Shown here: piece after piece, positions 1-8,589 of the stretch
Layout of the letters: each line of letters opens with the position of its first letter
Position numbering within the stretch: position 1 is the stretch's first letter
Origin: Acetobacteraceae bacterium
GTDB taxonomy: Bacteria > Pseudomonadota > Alphaproteobacteria > Acetobacterales > Acetobacteraceae
Assembly: GCA_004843345.1 (NCBI GenBank)
Contig: CP039460.1
Span: 310,001 to 374,000 of the forward strand
Direction of reading: 5' to 3'
Length of the DNA stretch: 64,000 nucleotides
Notes under the pieces: generated by a model
What the model was told of the DNA's origin: nothing
The model's input: the letters and a program-made list of their open reading frames with translations, nothing else
Databases searched by the model: none
Made by a program: the position numbers and the translations under genes

Positions 1-2
1 CC

Positions 3-110
3 GCAGGCTTAGTGTCGGTGAAGGGGTTGGGCGCAACCAATCTCTTAATGCCAACAGGTCCGGGCGTTCGGGATTCTCAAAACAGACGTGTGGAAATTAA
101 CTTTAATTAA
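3..110 (+). CDS. C-terminal end of an OmpA-family outer membrane protein (5' end outside window)
   Basis: The frame is open from the window edge and ends in TAA at 108-110. The 35 visible residues contain GLGATN followed by RDSQNRRVEI, which is the typical end of an OmpA/MotB peptidoglycan-binding domain, where the NRR(V)E segment lies near the C-terminus. Such proteins anchor the outer membrane to peptidoglycan. It overlaps the convergent lipoprotein gene by 8 bases at the 3' end. Only the family can be named, because the N-terminal barrel or lipoprotein part is missing. Confidence 0.8.
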   Translation, partial: AGLVSVKGLGATNLLMPTGPGVRDSQNRRVEINFN

Positions 111-651
111 GCTCATCTTTTTCAGGCTGTATCTTTTCTAAGGTCGGTTTAACCTTTTTCTGATAAGGCGCACTGACATCCACCCTCACCTCAATATTTC
201 GGCGCGGCCTATCCAGTCCTTGTATAAAGAAAACCCGAAAATGATCTTCTCCCTCAAAGCCTTTTTCAGCCTGATAAGCAACATAAGTCACGCCATCTTC
301 GCCATCATAAATATAGGCTTTTCCATGTTCAGGCGAAACAGGCACGCCAAATGTTTTATACTCTCCTGCATCATCACGCCCCATTTCTAAAGCGCACCAT
401 TTTCCGTCTGAAACCATCCGCATCCCAATAGAAAGCACACTATTCTCGACCACAGAAATATCTCCAGGCTTACATGAAGCGGAAAATTCTCCGGGTGCAA
501 ACTGATCTGAAGGGGGAGCTGTTTCTTTATTTTCACTCTGTTTTTTTAAAAAAGGCAGATGAATTGTATTGCAAGCCCCTAAAATAAAACAAGAAAGTAA
601 AAAAAGACTTCCCCTCTTCCCATTCTTCATAAATTGCGGAATTTCTGGCAT
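103..651 (-). CDS. lipoprotein, unknown function, Ig-like fold possible
   Basis: 182 residues. A hydrophobic signal segment ends in a lipobox (LGAC, Cys about residue 27), so the mature protein should be lipidated and membrane-anchored. Residues 40-165 hold a soluble domain with a V-SPEHGKAY...DGEDGVTYVA pattern that resembles bacterial Ig-like or cadherin-like repeats; that is inference from pattern only. The start is preceded by a weak AGAAAAG. It is convergent with, and overlaps by 8 bases, the OmpA-family gene, so a shared role in the outer envelope is possible but unproven. Confidence 0.7.
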   Translation of the reverse strand: MPEIPQFMKNGKRGSLFLLSCFILGACNTIHLPFLKKQSENKETAPPSDQFAPGEFSASCKPGDISVVENSVLSIGMRMVSDGKWCALEMGRDDAGEYKTFGVPVSPEHGKAYIYDGEDGVTYVAYQAEKGFEGEDHFRVFFIQGLDRPRRNIEVRVDVSAPYQKKVKPTLEKIQPEKDELN

Positions 652-768
652 AATCTTTTCTCATTCGGAACGTGCTAAAACAAAATCACTTTAGCGCATT
701 CTCTCCTTGCTTTTCGATGCTAAAAAATATCATTATCCTAGAATGATGCTGATCAGAACTGGAAAAAA

Positions 769-1860
769 ATGAATCTCCCTAAAAATAAGCTGATTTTTCT
801 TCATTATCTTTTCTTAGGGACAGCTCTTTCCTTCCTTCCAGCTGCGGGTCCTTCCACAAATAATTTACCCTTTCAAAAAATCCCCTCTGAGCCGAACATC
901 TCTGCTGAAAATTTAAACTCTGCGCAAAAGCAAGAAACGGCCTCCGATCCCATAAAGAACAATAGCCAGCCAGTCTCCGCCGATATTGATGAGATCCCTG
1001 AGGAAAATTCTCAACAAAAAATGCCGAAAAACTTTGGAAAACAATTTCCAAATTTGCCTCTGCCAGATAGCCAGCAGCAAGCCTCAGACGATTTCACACC
1101 TGCCCCCACAGAACAATCAGCTGAAAAGCCAAAAGAACCCATTGTTGGGCCAACCATGTCGCCTGAACTTCGGCGAATGCTAAATATTTCAGCACTTAAA
1201 TCAGAGCTTATGCTGATTGCCCTTACTTGTAATCAACATAAAGAATATAACTCTTTCGTCACAAAGTTTCAGAATATCCTTCAAGAGAACTATCAATCTC
1301 TCAAAAATTCTTTTACGAAGCTCTATGCCGCTAGAGGAGAGATGCGTTTAGATCAATATATGACAGACTTGGCGGACGCAGCTTCCTTGAAAGCCGCCCG
1401 TGAAGGAGGAAATTTCTGCAAAACCCATAATAATATGTTTCATGAAGCCGAATATTTTCAATCTGCCGAGGATCTTTCTGCCTATGCCGAGGGCAAAAAT
1501 TTAGCTGTTCCCCTTCCAAAATCCCCAACAGGAAAACGGGATACAAGCCCTGTTACCGCTGGTGAAACAGCTCCTTTTGTCAGTTTTGCGCAGCCAAACC
1601 CAAGCACAGGAACAACAAAAGCCCAATTCCATCAACAGGAAAAAACGAATAAATTCGTCCCTATTAAGAAAAAACCTATTCGCCCGCCTCTCGATGAACC
1701 TAAAGAAAAACCTAAAACAACACCTACCCCAGAACCAGAGACACAGGAAAATCCTGCGGATATTACCTTTCCTGCATCCCCCGCTTCCAAAAAAATGGAA
1801 GCACCGCAAGAACCTGTTCTTCCACCACAGCCCTATCCAGACGTTTCACAAAACCATTAA
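769..1860 (+). CDS. secreted proline-rich protein, unknown
   Basis: 363 residues. There is an N-terminal signal peptide (about 1-27), then a low-complexity Pro/Gln/Glu stretch, a helical domain at about 130-245 containing two Cys, and a long Pro/Lys/Glu-rich C-terminal tail. GGA lies just upstream of the ATG. It sits 28 bases upstream of parE in the same direction and may share its transcript. I do not recognise the central domain. It is probably exported to the periplasm; the tail could span it, as in other proline-rich envelope proteins. Confidence 0.7.
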   Translation: MNLPKNKLIFLHYLFLGTALSFLPAAGPSTNNLPFQKIPSEPNISAENLNSAQKQETASDPIKNNSQPVSADIDEIPEENSQQKMPKNFGKQFPNLPLPDSQQQASDDFTPAPTEQSAEKPKEPIVGPTMSPELRRMLNISALKSELMLIALTCNQHKEYNSFVTKFQNILQENYQSLKNSFTKLYAARGEMRLDQYMTDLADAASLKAAREGGNFCKTHNNMFHEAEYFQSAEDLSAYAEGKNLAVPLPKSPTGKRDTSPVTAGETAPFVSFAQPNPSTGTTKAQFHQQEKTNKFVPIKKKPIRPPLDEPKEKPKTTPTPEPETQENPADITFPASPASKKMEAPQEPVLPPQPYPDVSQNH

Positions 1861-1888
1861 TTATCAGAATTGTTAGCCGGAGCTTCCA

Positions 1889-4075
1889 TTGAATAAAGAT
1901 TTAAAAGACAGCCTCTTTAATGTGCCTTTAGATGCGAATGCGGACACGCCACGCAAAAGAGGAAAAAGTGCAAAAAAGAAAGAATATGATGCTTCTGCTA
2001 TTCAAGTTCTTGAAGGGCTTGAGGCCGTCAGAAAACGGCCTGGCATGTATATCGGGGGAACGGATCAGCAAGCCTTTCATCATTTAGCAACCGAAATTCT
2101 TGATAATGCCATGGATGAAGCGCTGGCCGGTCATGCCAACCGCATTAAATTTTTCTTAAAATCCGCACATGAAATTTCAATTTCTGACAATGGACGTGGC
2201 ATTCCTGTTGACCCCCATCCAAGCAATCCTGAAAAATCCGCCTTAGAAGTTATTTTCACGACATTACATGCCGGCGGAAAATTTTCTGACAGTGCTTACG
2301 CTGTTTCAGGGGGCTTAAATGGGGTCGGAAGCTCTGTTGTGAACGCCCTTTCAGAAAGACTGGAAGTTACAGTCCTCCGAAAAGGCTATCGCTATACGCA
2401 AAGCTTTGAGCGGGGCAAAGCGGTTTCAACCCTCTCAAAAAAACGCCTTCCTCCTGAAGAAAAATATGAAACTGGCACGATCGTCACTTTCAAACCAGAC
2501 CCTGAAATTTTTGGGAATGTTCAAGCCTTTGACCCTGCACGTCTTTTCACGCTTTGCCGCCATAAAGCCGCCCTTTTTGCAGGCGTTATCATAGAATGGC
2601 ATTGCGCTCCTGAACTTCTCTCCTCTGAAAAAACTAACGCTACGGAAAAACACTCCGAAGAAGAGACTCCTCTGGAAGAAAATGACAGACAAGCAGATAA
2701 TGCAAATGAACAAGAGGAAAATGAAGAAGACGAGGAAGAGGACAATAAAGCCAGCCTCTCTGGTCAAAAGAAGATTGCCCTCACCGCTGAAGCTGTTTTT
2801 TGTTTCCCAAATGGTCTAAGTGATCTTCTCCAAGCAGATTTATCAGAGAGAACTGAACTTCTCGCCCCTATTTGGAGCAATCCGAAAAAAAATATTGATG
2901 AGGAAACTGGTGAAAAAGTGGATTGGGCAATCGCTTTCACAGATGATGGCAATGGCGATACAGAATCTTATTGTAATGCCATTCCAACCCCTGATGGCGG
3001 AACGCATGTTAATGGATTAAGGGCTGTTCTTTCCAAAGGTTTCCGCCAATGGGGGCAGCAACGTAAAATTCGTAACTCAGGGCAAATCACGCCAGATGAT
3101 ATTTTTAAATATAGTCAGGTTCGCCTCTCAATTTTCTTAAAAGAACCTCAATTTAAAAGCCAAACAAAAGAAAGTCTCTCAAATCCGGAAGCTACCCGAC
3201 TAACAGAACATGCCCTGCGGGATCCTCTAGATCATTGGCTGGCGGGCAACCCTGCGCAAGCTGACAAGCTGACAGAATTTTTTGTTGAACGTGCCGAAGA
3301 AAGAAAACGTCAAAAAGCCGCCCGAAAAATTGATCGAAAAAGTGCCACAAAAAGACTTCGTCTGCCAGGAAAGCTCACTGATTGCACTAATCATAAAACC
3401 AGTGAAAGTGAAATCTTCCTTGTGGAAGGGGAATCTGCTGGCGGATCTGCAAGACAAGCGAGAGACCGAAAAAGCCAAGCGATTCTTCCCTTGCGTGGTA
3501 AAATTCTAAATGTTGCCTCTGCAACAAAAGAAAAATCGCGTGCAAACGCAGAGCTTAGTGATCTAACGGAGGCGCTTGGATGTGGGATTGGAAAATATTT
3601 TAATCTTGAAAAACTGCGCTATGGCCGTATCATTATTATGACAGATGCAGACGTGGACGGTGCCCATATAGCCTCTCTTCTTATGACTTTTTTCTATAAA
3701 GAAATGCCGGAACTGATTAAAAAGGGACATCTTTATTTAGCACAGCCCCCTCTTTATCGCCTTTCCTATAAAGGAAAGACAGTTTACGCTATGAATGATG
3801 CAGACTTAGAGAAAAAAGTAAAAAAGGAATTTAAAGCTGGAACAAAAGTTGAAATTTCACGCTTTAAAGGGTTGGGGGAAATGCCTGTCAGTGATCTCAA
3901 AAATACGACCATGAGTCCCGCACATAGAACACTTTTACGGATCAACCTGCCACCTGAAGAGTTTAAAATGACCGATACAAGAGTCAATGAACTCATGGGA
4001 CGTCAGGCTGAACCAAGATTTCGTTTCATTACAGAAAATGCCTCTCTTATCAAAGATGAGGATGTTGATATCTAA
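1889..4075 (+). CDS. parE: DNA topoisomerase IV subunit B
   Basis: 728 residues, ATPase subunit of topoisomerase IV, which decatenates chromosomes together with ParC. The GHKL ATPase is at about 38-215 (Asn73 in ILDNAMDEA, DNGRGIP at 100, GGLNGVG at 141), followed by the transducer and a TOPRIM domain (EGESA at 513, TDADVDG at 585), with KGLGEMP near the end. The last motifs (LMGR...RFRFI) fit alphaproteobacterial ParE rather than GyrB. The start is TTG with GGAG six bases upstream. Two oddities: an acidic low-complexity insert at about residues 255-287 in the transducer, and Asn in place of the usual His in GGLHGVG. A strong terminator follows directly. Confidence 0.93.
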   Translation: MNKDLKDSLFNVPLDANADTPRKRGKSAKKKEYDASAIQVLEGLEAVRKRPGMYIGGTDQQAFHHLATEILDNAMDEALAGHANRIKFFLKSAHEISISDNGRGIPVDPHPSNPEKSALEVIFTTLHAGGKFSDSAYAVSGGLNGVGSSVVNALSERLEVTVLRKGYRYTQSFERGKAVSTLSKKRLPPEEKYETGTIVTFKPDPEIFGNVQAFDPARLFTLCRHKAALFAGVIIEWHCAPELLSSEKTNATEKHSEEETPLEENDRQADNANEQEENEEDEEEDNKASLSGQKKIALTAEAVFCFPNGLSDLLQADLSERTELLAPIWSNPKKNIDEETGEKVDWAIAFTDDGNGDTESYCNAIPTPDGGTHVNGLRAVLSKGFRQWGQQRKIRNSGQITPDDIFKYSQVRLSIFLKEPQFKSQTKESLSNPEATRLTEHALRDPLDHWLAGNPAQADKLTEFFVERAEERKRQKAARKIDRKSATKRLRLPGKLTDCTNHKTSESEIFLVEGESAGGSARQARDRKSQAILPLRGKILNVASATKEKSRANAELSDLTEALGCGIGKYFNLEKLRYGRIIIMTDADVDGAHIASLLMTFFYKEMPELIKKGHLYLAQPPLYRLSYKGKTVYAMNDADLEKKVKKEFKAGTKVEISRFKGLGEMPVSDLKNTTMSPAHRTLLRINLPPEEFKMTDTRVNELMGRQAEPRFRFITENASLIKDEDVDI

Positions 4076-4087
4076 CATTTTACACGT

Positions 4088-4116
4088 GAGAGCATTTTGA
4101 AAAATGCTCTCTTTTT
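4088..4116 (+). terminator. intrinsic terminator of parE
   Basis: GAGAGCATTT and AAATGCTCTC form a perfect stem with a short loop, followed by TTTTT. It lies 12 bases after the parE stop, so parE transcription should end before the next gene. Confidence 0.9.
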
Positions 4117-4132
4117 CATAGGATGTAAAAAG

Positions 4133-4840
4133 ATGAAAATACGCTCTCTTTTATATGGCATGGGTCTTACCTGTCTTCTCTGTGCCGCCGATCCTTTTGC
4201 TGAGCCGAATGCGTCCCTGCCAGATGGTCTCCCGATTGGCCCGACCACCCCAGAGAGCGATAATAAAGATTTACCTTCTGCATTTTCAGGGCAAGAAGCC
4301 GGCTATGAAAAAGAGCAGGGAGCACCCGATATTCAACAAAATGGCAACATGCAGCTGCAGCCTCTCAACATTCAAAATTCTGGCTTTTCTCTAACGTGCA
4401 GAGACGGCGACAGCAACCTGATGACCAAAACCTCTGTCTCAACAACAGAAGTCGATAAAAGCTGGCAGGTTTATGTTAACCCAGATACAAACCAAGGTGG
4501 CACACTCGTAACGCCCATTCGCCGTGGCATGAATCCTTTACTTCCCAAAAAAGCACCTGTTCCACCCGGCGCACCAGATCCAAACTTGCCGTCTAATGAA
4601 ACAACAACAGCCTCTAATGGACAAACGTTCCGCTTTGCAATGGATCTCAAAACCATGCCAGCCGTTTACAGCAATACAGTAAAAGTTCAAGGATCTGTTT
4701 GGTGTGGCCCCGCACCAGATCCAATGGAAACAATCCAGAAAAGCATTTCGTTTGATTTAGACCGAACAACAGGGAAACTCCTCAACCCTAACATGGTGTC
4801 CTTGCCAGATGGGTGGACGATTCAATGGTCACAACCATAA
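4133..4840 (+). CDS. secreted protein, unknown
   Basis: 235 residues from the ATG at 4133, which has AGGA nine bases upstream. A longer reading from a TTG at 4097 begins inside the parE terminator and is rejected. There is a signal peptide (about 1-22, ending CAADPFA), a Pro/Asn-rich linker, and a C-terminal domain with two Cys (about 90 and 190) that may form a disulfide in the periplasm. No family is recognised. It ends 18 bases before the convergent 42-aa membrane-protein gene. Confidence 0.7.
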   Translation: MKIRSLLYGMGLTCLLCAADPFAEPNASLPDGLPIGPTTPESDNKDLPSAFSGQEAGYEKEQGAPDIQQNGNMQLQPLNIQNSGFSLTCRDGDSNLMTKTSVSTTEVDKSWQVYVNPDTNQGGTLVTPIRRGMNPLLPKKAPVPPGAPDPNLPSNETTTASNGQTFRFAMDLKTMPAVYSNTVKVQGSVWCGPAPDPMETIQKSISFDLDRTTGKLLNPNMVSLPDGWTIQWSQP

Positions 4841-4857
4841 TCATTTCATTGCATGCA

Positions 4858-4986
4858 TTAGCGGTCAGATTCTAGAAAGAGAATAGTCCCAACAATGAGT
4901 AAAAATACCAGCCAAATGCAGATCCATGGCCAATCCATTACCCATCCAAGCCATGGTGTCTGTGCCTCTGCGGGAGTGATATGCAT
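4858..4986 (-). CDS. 42-aa single-span membrane protein
   Basis: The ORF reads MHITPAEAQTPWLG... and then a hydrophobic helix (WICIWLVFLLIVGTILFL) with a charged ESDR end. A TTG three codons upstream, in frame and close to AAAGG, could be the real start (45 aa). It is the third and last member of a minus-strand set with the 33-aa protein (5041-5142) and the 147-aa protein. Its size, one helix and operon position suggest a small subunit or regulator of a membrane complex; the partner is unknown. Confidence 0.55.
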   Translation of the reverse strand: MHITPAEAQTPWLGWVMDWPWICIWLVFLLIVGTILFLESDR

Positions 4987-5040
4987 GATTATCAAAAAAC
5001 CTTTAATGTAGAATGCGAAATTGTGCCTGAATATCTCAGC

Positions 5041-5142
5041 TTAAAACAAATTTGCTAAAAGATAGCCGATATAAGCGCCTACTAAAATGACCCAAACAGG
5101 AATTAAAGCCCTGCTTCCAACAATCCTTAGAAAAAATTTCAC
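5041..5142 (-). CDS. 33-aa single-span membrane protein
   Basis: The GTG start overlaps the stop of the upstream gene (ATGTGA), with GAGG within the end of that gene, so translation is probably coupled. The peptide begins MKFFLRIVGSR and continues with one hydrophobic helix to the C-terminus. It is too short for routine gene callers. It lies 54 bases upstream of the 42-aa membrane protein. Confidence 0.55.
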   Translation of the reverse strand: MKFFLRIVGSRALIPVWVILVGAYIGYLLANLF

Positions 5143-5582
5143 ATTTCCTCACCGCTCGTTAGTTCTGTGAGTTCATTTATAAAAACATCCTCTGCCGATT
5201 CAGCTGAGAACTCCTCAAAAAGATCCGTAGCGGGCTCAAGAGATTGGAAAATTTCTGTTTTTCGCATAGGCTGAATCGAATATTCAGCATAAAGCGCTAA
5301 ATGCATTAGACTATCTATCCTCTCAAAATCTGACGGATTAGAATCATCCATTTCATCGAGCAGATCATAAGCAACCTCAACCGCTGCCGAAAGATTTTCT
5401 GCCATCTCAAGAATCTCTGGTTCTGTTAACGAAAGAGGATAATAATTAAAAGCAGAGGCGTAATTAGCAAGCTTTGCCCAATCTTTTGCGAGTGCCTCCA
5501 GCTGACGTGTCATAAAGCGCAATCCAGCTTTCGATTGTGGATTTTTTTTCTGATTTTCTGACAAATCTTCAAAGGGGGACAT
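5139..5582 (-). CDS. helical cytoplasmic protein, unknown
   Basis: 147 residues, strongly acidic, no signal peptide, and predicted all-helical from its Leu/Ala/Glu pattern. AGAAG lies upstream of the ATG. Its last codons overlap the GTG of a 33-aa membrane protein, and a 42-aa membrane protein follows, making a three-gene operon. I know no family for it. The context suggests a soluble partner of two tiny membrane proteins. Confidence 0.65.
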   Translation of the reverse strand: MSPFEDLSENQKKNPQSKAGLRFMTRQLEALAKDWAKLANYASAFNYYPLSLTEPEILEMAENLSAAVEVAYDLLDEMDDSNPSDFERIDSLMHLALYAEYSIQPMRKTEIFQSLEPATDLFEEFSAESAEDVFINELTELTSGEEM

Positions 5583-5719
5583 CTTAAAACTTCTTCTGCA
5601 AAACTCAGTTTAATAAAAATATTTCTATTTTTCTAAAAATAGCCGTTTCATGCAGATTAAGCATGATTTTTTTTATCTATATTTGCCTTTTTACAATAAA
5701 ATGCCTAAAGATAACGCAG

Positions 5720-5734
5720 GAACTATCATAGTTC
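5720..5734. promoter_or_regulatory. palindrome GAACTATCATAGTTC in intergenic region
   Basis: This is a perfect 7-1-7 palindrome in the 270-base gap between two divergent genes (5582 and 5853). It could be an operator for either gene. Apart from AT-rich DNA nothing else stands out in this gap. Confidence 0.35.
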
Positions 5735-5852
5735 TTATTCTAGGGAGTGGGATAAGAATTTGAACTGTTTTCCTTTTATTTCAAAGCAGATTTCAATCAT
5801 TACATTTCTTATGTCGCATTATTATTTAGATAACATTTTTTAGGAATCTTGC

Positions 5853-6815
5853 ATGTTCAAGCAGACCGCTTTTTTCGTTGATGCTGGATATTTTTTGGAA
5901 TCCTCCGGGCATTTACTTTATGGATCTGGACGTGGCTCTCTTTTTCTGAACACAAATGCGATTGCCAGTGAGCTTGCTGCTTCTATCGCTCCCATCACCG
6001 AAGGAAATACACAAAAAGCAGAAGAACAAAGCCGTCTGTTAAGGATTTACTGGTATGATGCAGGTGATGCACGCCATGGTCTTTTTTCTTCTTTAGCTCA
6101 GTGTTCCTCTATAAAATTACGTTTAGGACGTTTAAATCAAAACGGTGTTCAAAAAGGTGTCGATGCTCTCCTTGCTCTAGATCTTGTTACCCTTGCTTCC
6201 GAGCGTGCTATTTCTGATGCGATTATTCTCTCAGGAGACGAGGATCTTGTCCCTGCCGTTGAAATGATTCAAAGAAAAGGGGTTCGTGTTCATATTTTAG
6301 GCATTCAACCCGCAATGGAAGGCGCAAGAAATGTCTCTCAAAAGCTTCGCCATGAATCTGACAGCTTCACAGAATGGGGGCGCGAAAAATTAGAGCCGCT
6401 TTTCTTTAAAAAAACGCCCAGTGAATACGCTGATTCAGATCCAGCTTTTTTAAATTCTGTTGATCCCTACTTTCCTCAGGCGACTATCGGACGATCCTCT
6501 GGAGCTTCAAACTTTAACACACATGAAAATGCTCATCCTGGTTTTTATGTCGAAGACCCTGATTCTTCTGAAGCAAATTTAAGAGAACGCATCGCACAAT
6601 TTGTTGATTCTCTTGATGAAGAGACACGCCTCTATTATGAAAATGGTGTCACAGAGGCTGCTGAAATTGGCCAACCTTTCCCTATTAAGCCAGAACATGA
6701 CGCACCTCTCCTGAAAATTGGCTGCCAAGTCCTAGGCGTTCCAAGGATTGATCCTGATTGGAGACGTTTTGTCAGATCTGCCTTCTTAGAGAATTTTAAT
6801 CTAAATGCGACTTAA
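5853..6815 (+). CDS. NYN/PIN-like domain protein (DUF88-type)
   Basis: 320 residues. The N-terminal half (about 5-165) has the acidic pattern of NYN nucleases: FFVDAGYF (Asp10), YWYDAG, KGVDALLALDL and LSGDEDL..AVE, which would bind metal in a PIN-like RNase fold. The C-terminal 120 residues form a second domain that I do not recognise, rich in Pro and acidic residues. AGGA lies upstream of the ATG. The role is probably RNA processing or turnover; the substrate is unknown. It ends at a bidirectional terminator. Confidence 0.8.
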   Translation: MFKQTAFFVDAGYFLESSGHLLYGSGRGSLFLNTNAIASELAASIAPITEGNTQKAEEQSRLLRIYWYDAGDARHGLFSSLAQCSSIKLRLGRLNQNGVQKGVDALLALDLVTLASERAISDAIILSGDEDLVPAVEMIQRKGVRVHILGIQPAMEGARNVSQKLRHESDSFTEWGREKLEPLFFKKTPSEYADSDPAFLNSVDPYFPQATIGRSSGASNFNTHENAHPGFYVEDPDSSEANLRERIAQFVDSLDEETRLYYENGVTEAAEIGQPFPIKPEHDAPLLKIGCQVLGVPRIDPDWRRFVRSAFLENFNLNAT

Positions 6816-6837
6816 AACATCTATCTTTTGATACGAT

Positions 6838-6869
6838 AAAAAGGGCTTCTTAATTTTAAAGCCCTTTTT
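6838..6869. terminator. bidirectional intrinsic terminator
   Basis: AAAGGGCTT/AAGCCCTTT stem with A-rich and T-rich flanks, between two convergent genes (6815 and 6881). Confidence 0.85.
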
Positions 6870-6880
6870 CTTTATCTGCT

Positions 6881-7468
6881 TTAAATTTTTGAAGGCAAAT
6901 TCACAATACCAGCATCCCAAACCAGACTGCCGCATTTAATGCGCCATTTACCATTTTGACGATAAGGCGTTTGGCAGTTGGCTGCGGCCAAAAGTAAACC
7001 GCTATTCAATCCTTGAGAAAGATACCTATCCACAATCACCTGACGCACTTTTGAATAAGCTTCTAACATTTTTGAAGCCCCTGCGGCCTTTGTAATCTCC
7101 CCACTGTCAACGGCTCTTGGCACTTCATCATTCGCAATCAGAATAGGCTCCATTTCAATTTCTGAAACATGCATATCTTTTCCCCATACACGCCAAGAAC
7201 GGTTATAACAGGCAGACTCATCTTCCGTTGGCAATCCCGTTTCCGTACAGTTATTCAAATGCTCTTCTAAAATGCTGAAAGCTTTTGTCACATCTGCCAA
7301 GGCAGACTGCGAAAGGTACAATCCCCCAGGGGTACTCTCATACTCATCCATTCCAAGAACCAAATGCTGCACCGTATGATGGCATGCAGGTAAAAACAAA
7401 AAACTTCCAACGCTCAAAAGCCCAAGAAGTGACATATTTTTTTTAAGCATTTTGAAAGAAAACGGCAT
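6881..7468 (-). CDS. lipoprotein, unknown
   Basis: 195 residues. The signal segment ends in a lipobox (LPAC, Cys about residue 29). The mature part is mostly helical with four further Cys, which suggests disulfides in the periplasm. AAGGA precedes the ATG. It starts 16 bases downstream of a three-helix membrane protein gene, so the two probably form an operon. No family is recognised. Confidence 0.7.
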   Translation of the reverse strand: MPFSFKMLKKNMSLLGLLSVGSFLFLPACHHTVQHLVLGMDEYESTPGGLYLSQSALADVTKAFSILEEHLNNCTETGLPTEDESACYNRSWRVWGKDMHVSEIEMEPILIANDEVPRAVDSGEITKAAGASKMLEAYSKVRQVIVDRYLSQGLNSGLLLAAANCQTPYRQNGKWRIKCGSLVWDAGIVNLPSKI

Positions 7469-7484
7469 GAAGATTCCTTTTATC

Positions 7485-7784
7485 TCACAAGAAAGAGCAA
7501 AGCGAGAAAACCATCATAAACAAGAGCCCAATGAAAAAACAGACACATAAAATAGCGATATATTCAAAAACAGAAAGTTTATGCGTGATTTCTTGGCGAA
7601 CTTCCCCATCTTCATAACTTTGAGATAATTCTAAACAAATCAAAAGAAGGGGAAAGAAAAAACATAAAATTCCCCATAAAAGAGGCGATCTTCCTTTACG
7701 CTTAGCGCCACTATATCCTCCCATAAACATAAAAAAGAAGAAGAGAAGAATACAAAGCACTGTCTCACAATACTGAATGTCCAT
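7485..7784 (-). CDS. small membrane protein, three predicted helices
   Basis: 99 residues with hydrophobic segments at about 5-25, 34-53 and 73-97, and a short charged loop (SYEDGEVRQ). It precedes the lipoprotein gene by 16 bases. No family is recognised; an inner membrane position is likely. Confidence 0.6.
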   Translation of the reverse strand: MDIQYCETVLCILLFFFFMFMGGYSGAKRKGRSPLLWGILCFFFPLLLICLELSQSYEDGEVRQEITHKLSVFEYIAILCVCFFIGLLFMMVFSLCSFL

Positions 7785-7884
7785 TAAAAATATATTTCCT
7801 TTTACGTCTCAATACTTTGCACAACTTAAATAAATTTATGACATCCATGAAGGGTCAAAAATTCATACCGCAATACCAGCTCTG

Positions 7885-8333
7885 TCAAGCCAGAAAATGG
7901 CGCAAAGCCAAGTTGTTTTTTAATTCTAAAAGGGTGGATGGATAACAATAAGCAAGCTCATAACTTCGGAAAATATGCACAATAACAGCCTTTTTTTGTG
8001 GAATATATACAGCTTCCTAAATATTTCCCAGCAAACGCAAATGCCCTTCAACCGCTTACCATATAGATTTTTCCAAAACGCACAGCCAAATGCCGCCACT
8101 CAATTTCTAAATAAAACCAAGGTCTGATATTAAAAAACTCTTTTTTCTCCCAAAGGATCATCGGGGACTGAAATATCCTTTCCATGTTTCTCCCATAAAC
8201 GATGCTTATCTGGCAATGGCTGATGATATTCCCACTGCGCTTGTGGCACTTGGGTAAAAGTAAAATCCCTTGGATCAATTCTCTTATATTCATTCAAAAT
8301 GAAGGTAGCCCACTCTTTTTTCGTATTTTTCAA
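7885..8333 (-). pseudogene. remnant of a decayed gene
   Basis: Three coding-like pieces lie in order on the minus strand. The first (8333 down to 8130) begins MKNTKKEWATF. It then stops at a GAAAAAAGAGTTTTTT homopolymer run, beyond which the next frame continues as FFNIRPWFYLEIEW to a stop at 8048. A third piece (about 8010-7885, ...VIVHIFRSYELAY...) ends in TGA. This fits frameshifts plus stops in an old gene. No function is recognised. The rest of the 800-base gap (7785-7884 and 8334-8589) shows nothing I can support. Confidence 0.35.
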
Positions 8334-8589
8334 GCAAACTCTTCTTTAAAACGTCCCCTACCCACAATGTCTCTGTTTGTTTCTGGTTATAGCCGACAAA
8401 AGAACTTTAAATCTTAACAAAAGACTTCTGTTTTTCATTTTAAAGACATCTCTAAAATCTCTTTACAGTTATAAATTTCTTTGTTCTGATGAAAGCAATA
8501 CTTAAGAATCTCTTACACTTTCTGAATTTTAGAAACGATTTCTTTAAATTAAACTTCATAAAACTGACTTATAGGGACATCATAACCTC

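Noticed and set aside
2435-2767. Minus-strand ORFs over the acidic part of parE
   Set aside because: They are the antisense of Glu/Asp codon runs (Phe/Leu/Ser-rich) within a clear gene.
4097-4132. Upstream TTG start for the secreted protein at 4133
   Set aside because: It lies inside the parE terminator hairpin; the ATG at 4133 has a better SD and begins a proper signal peptide.
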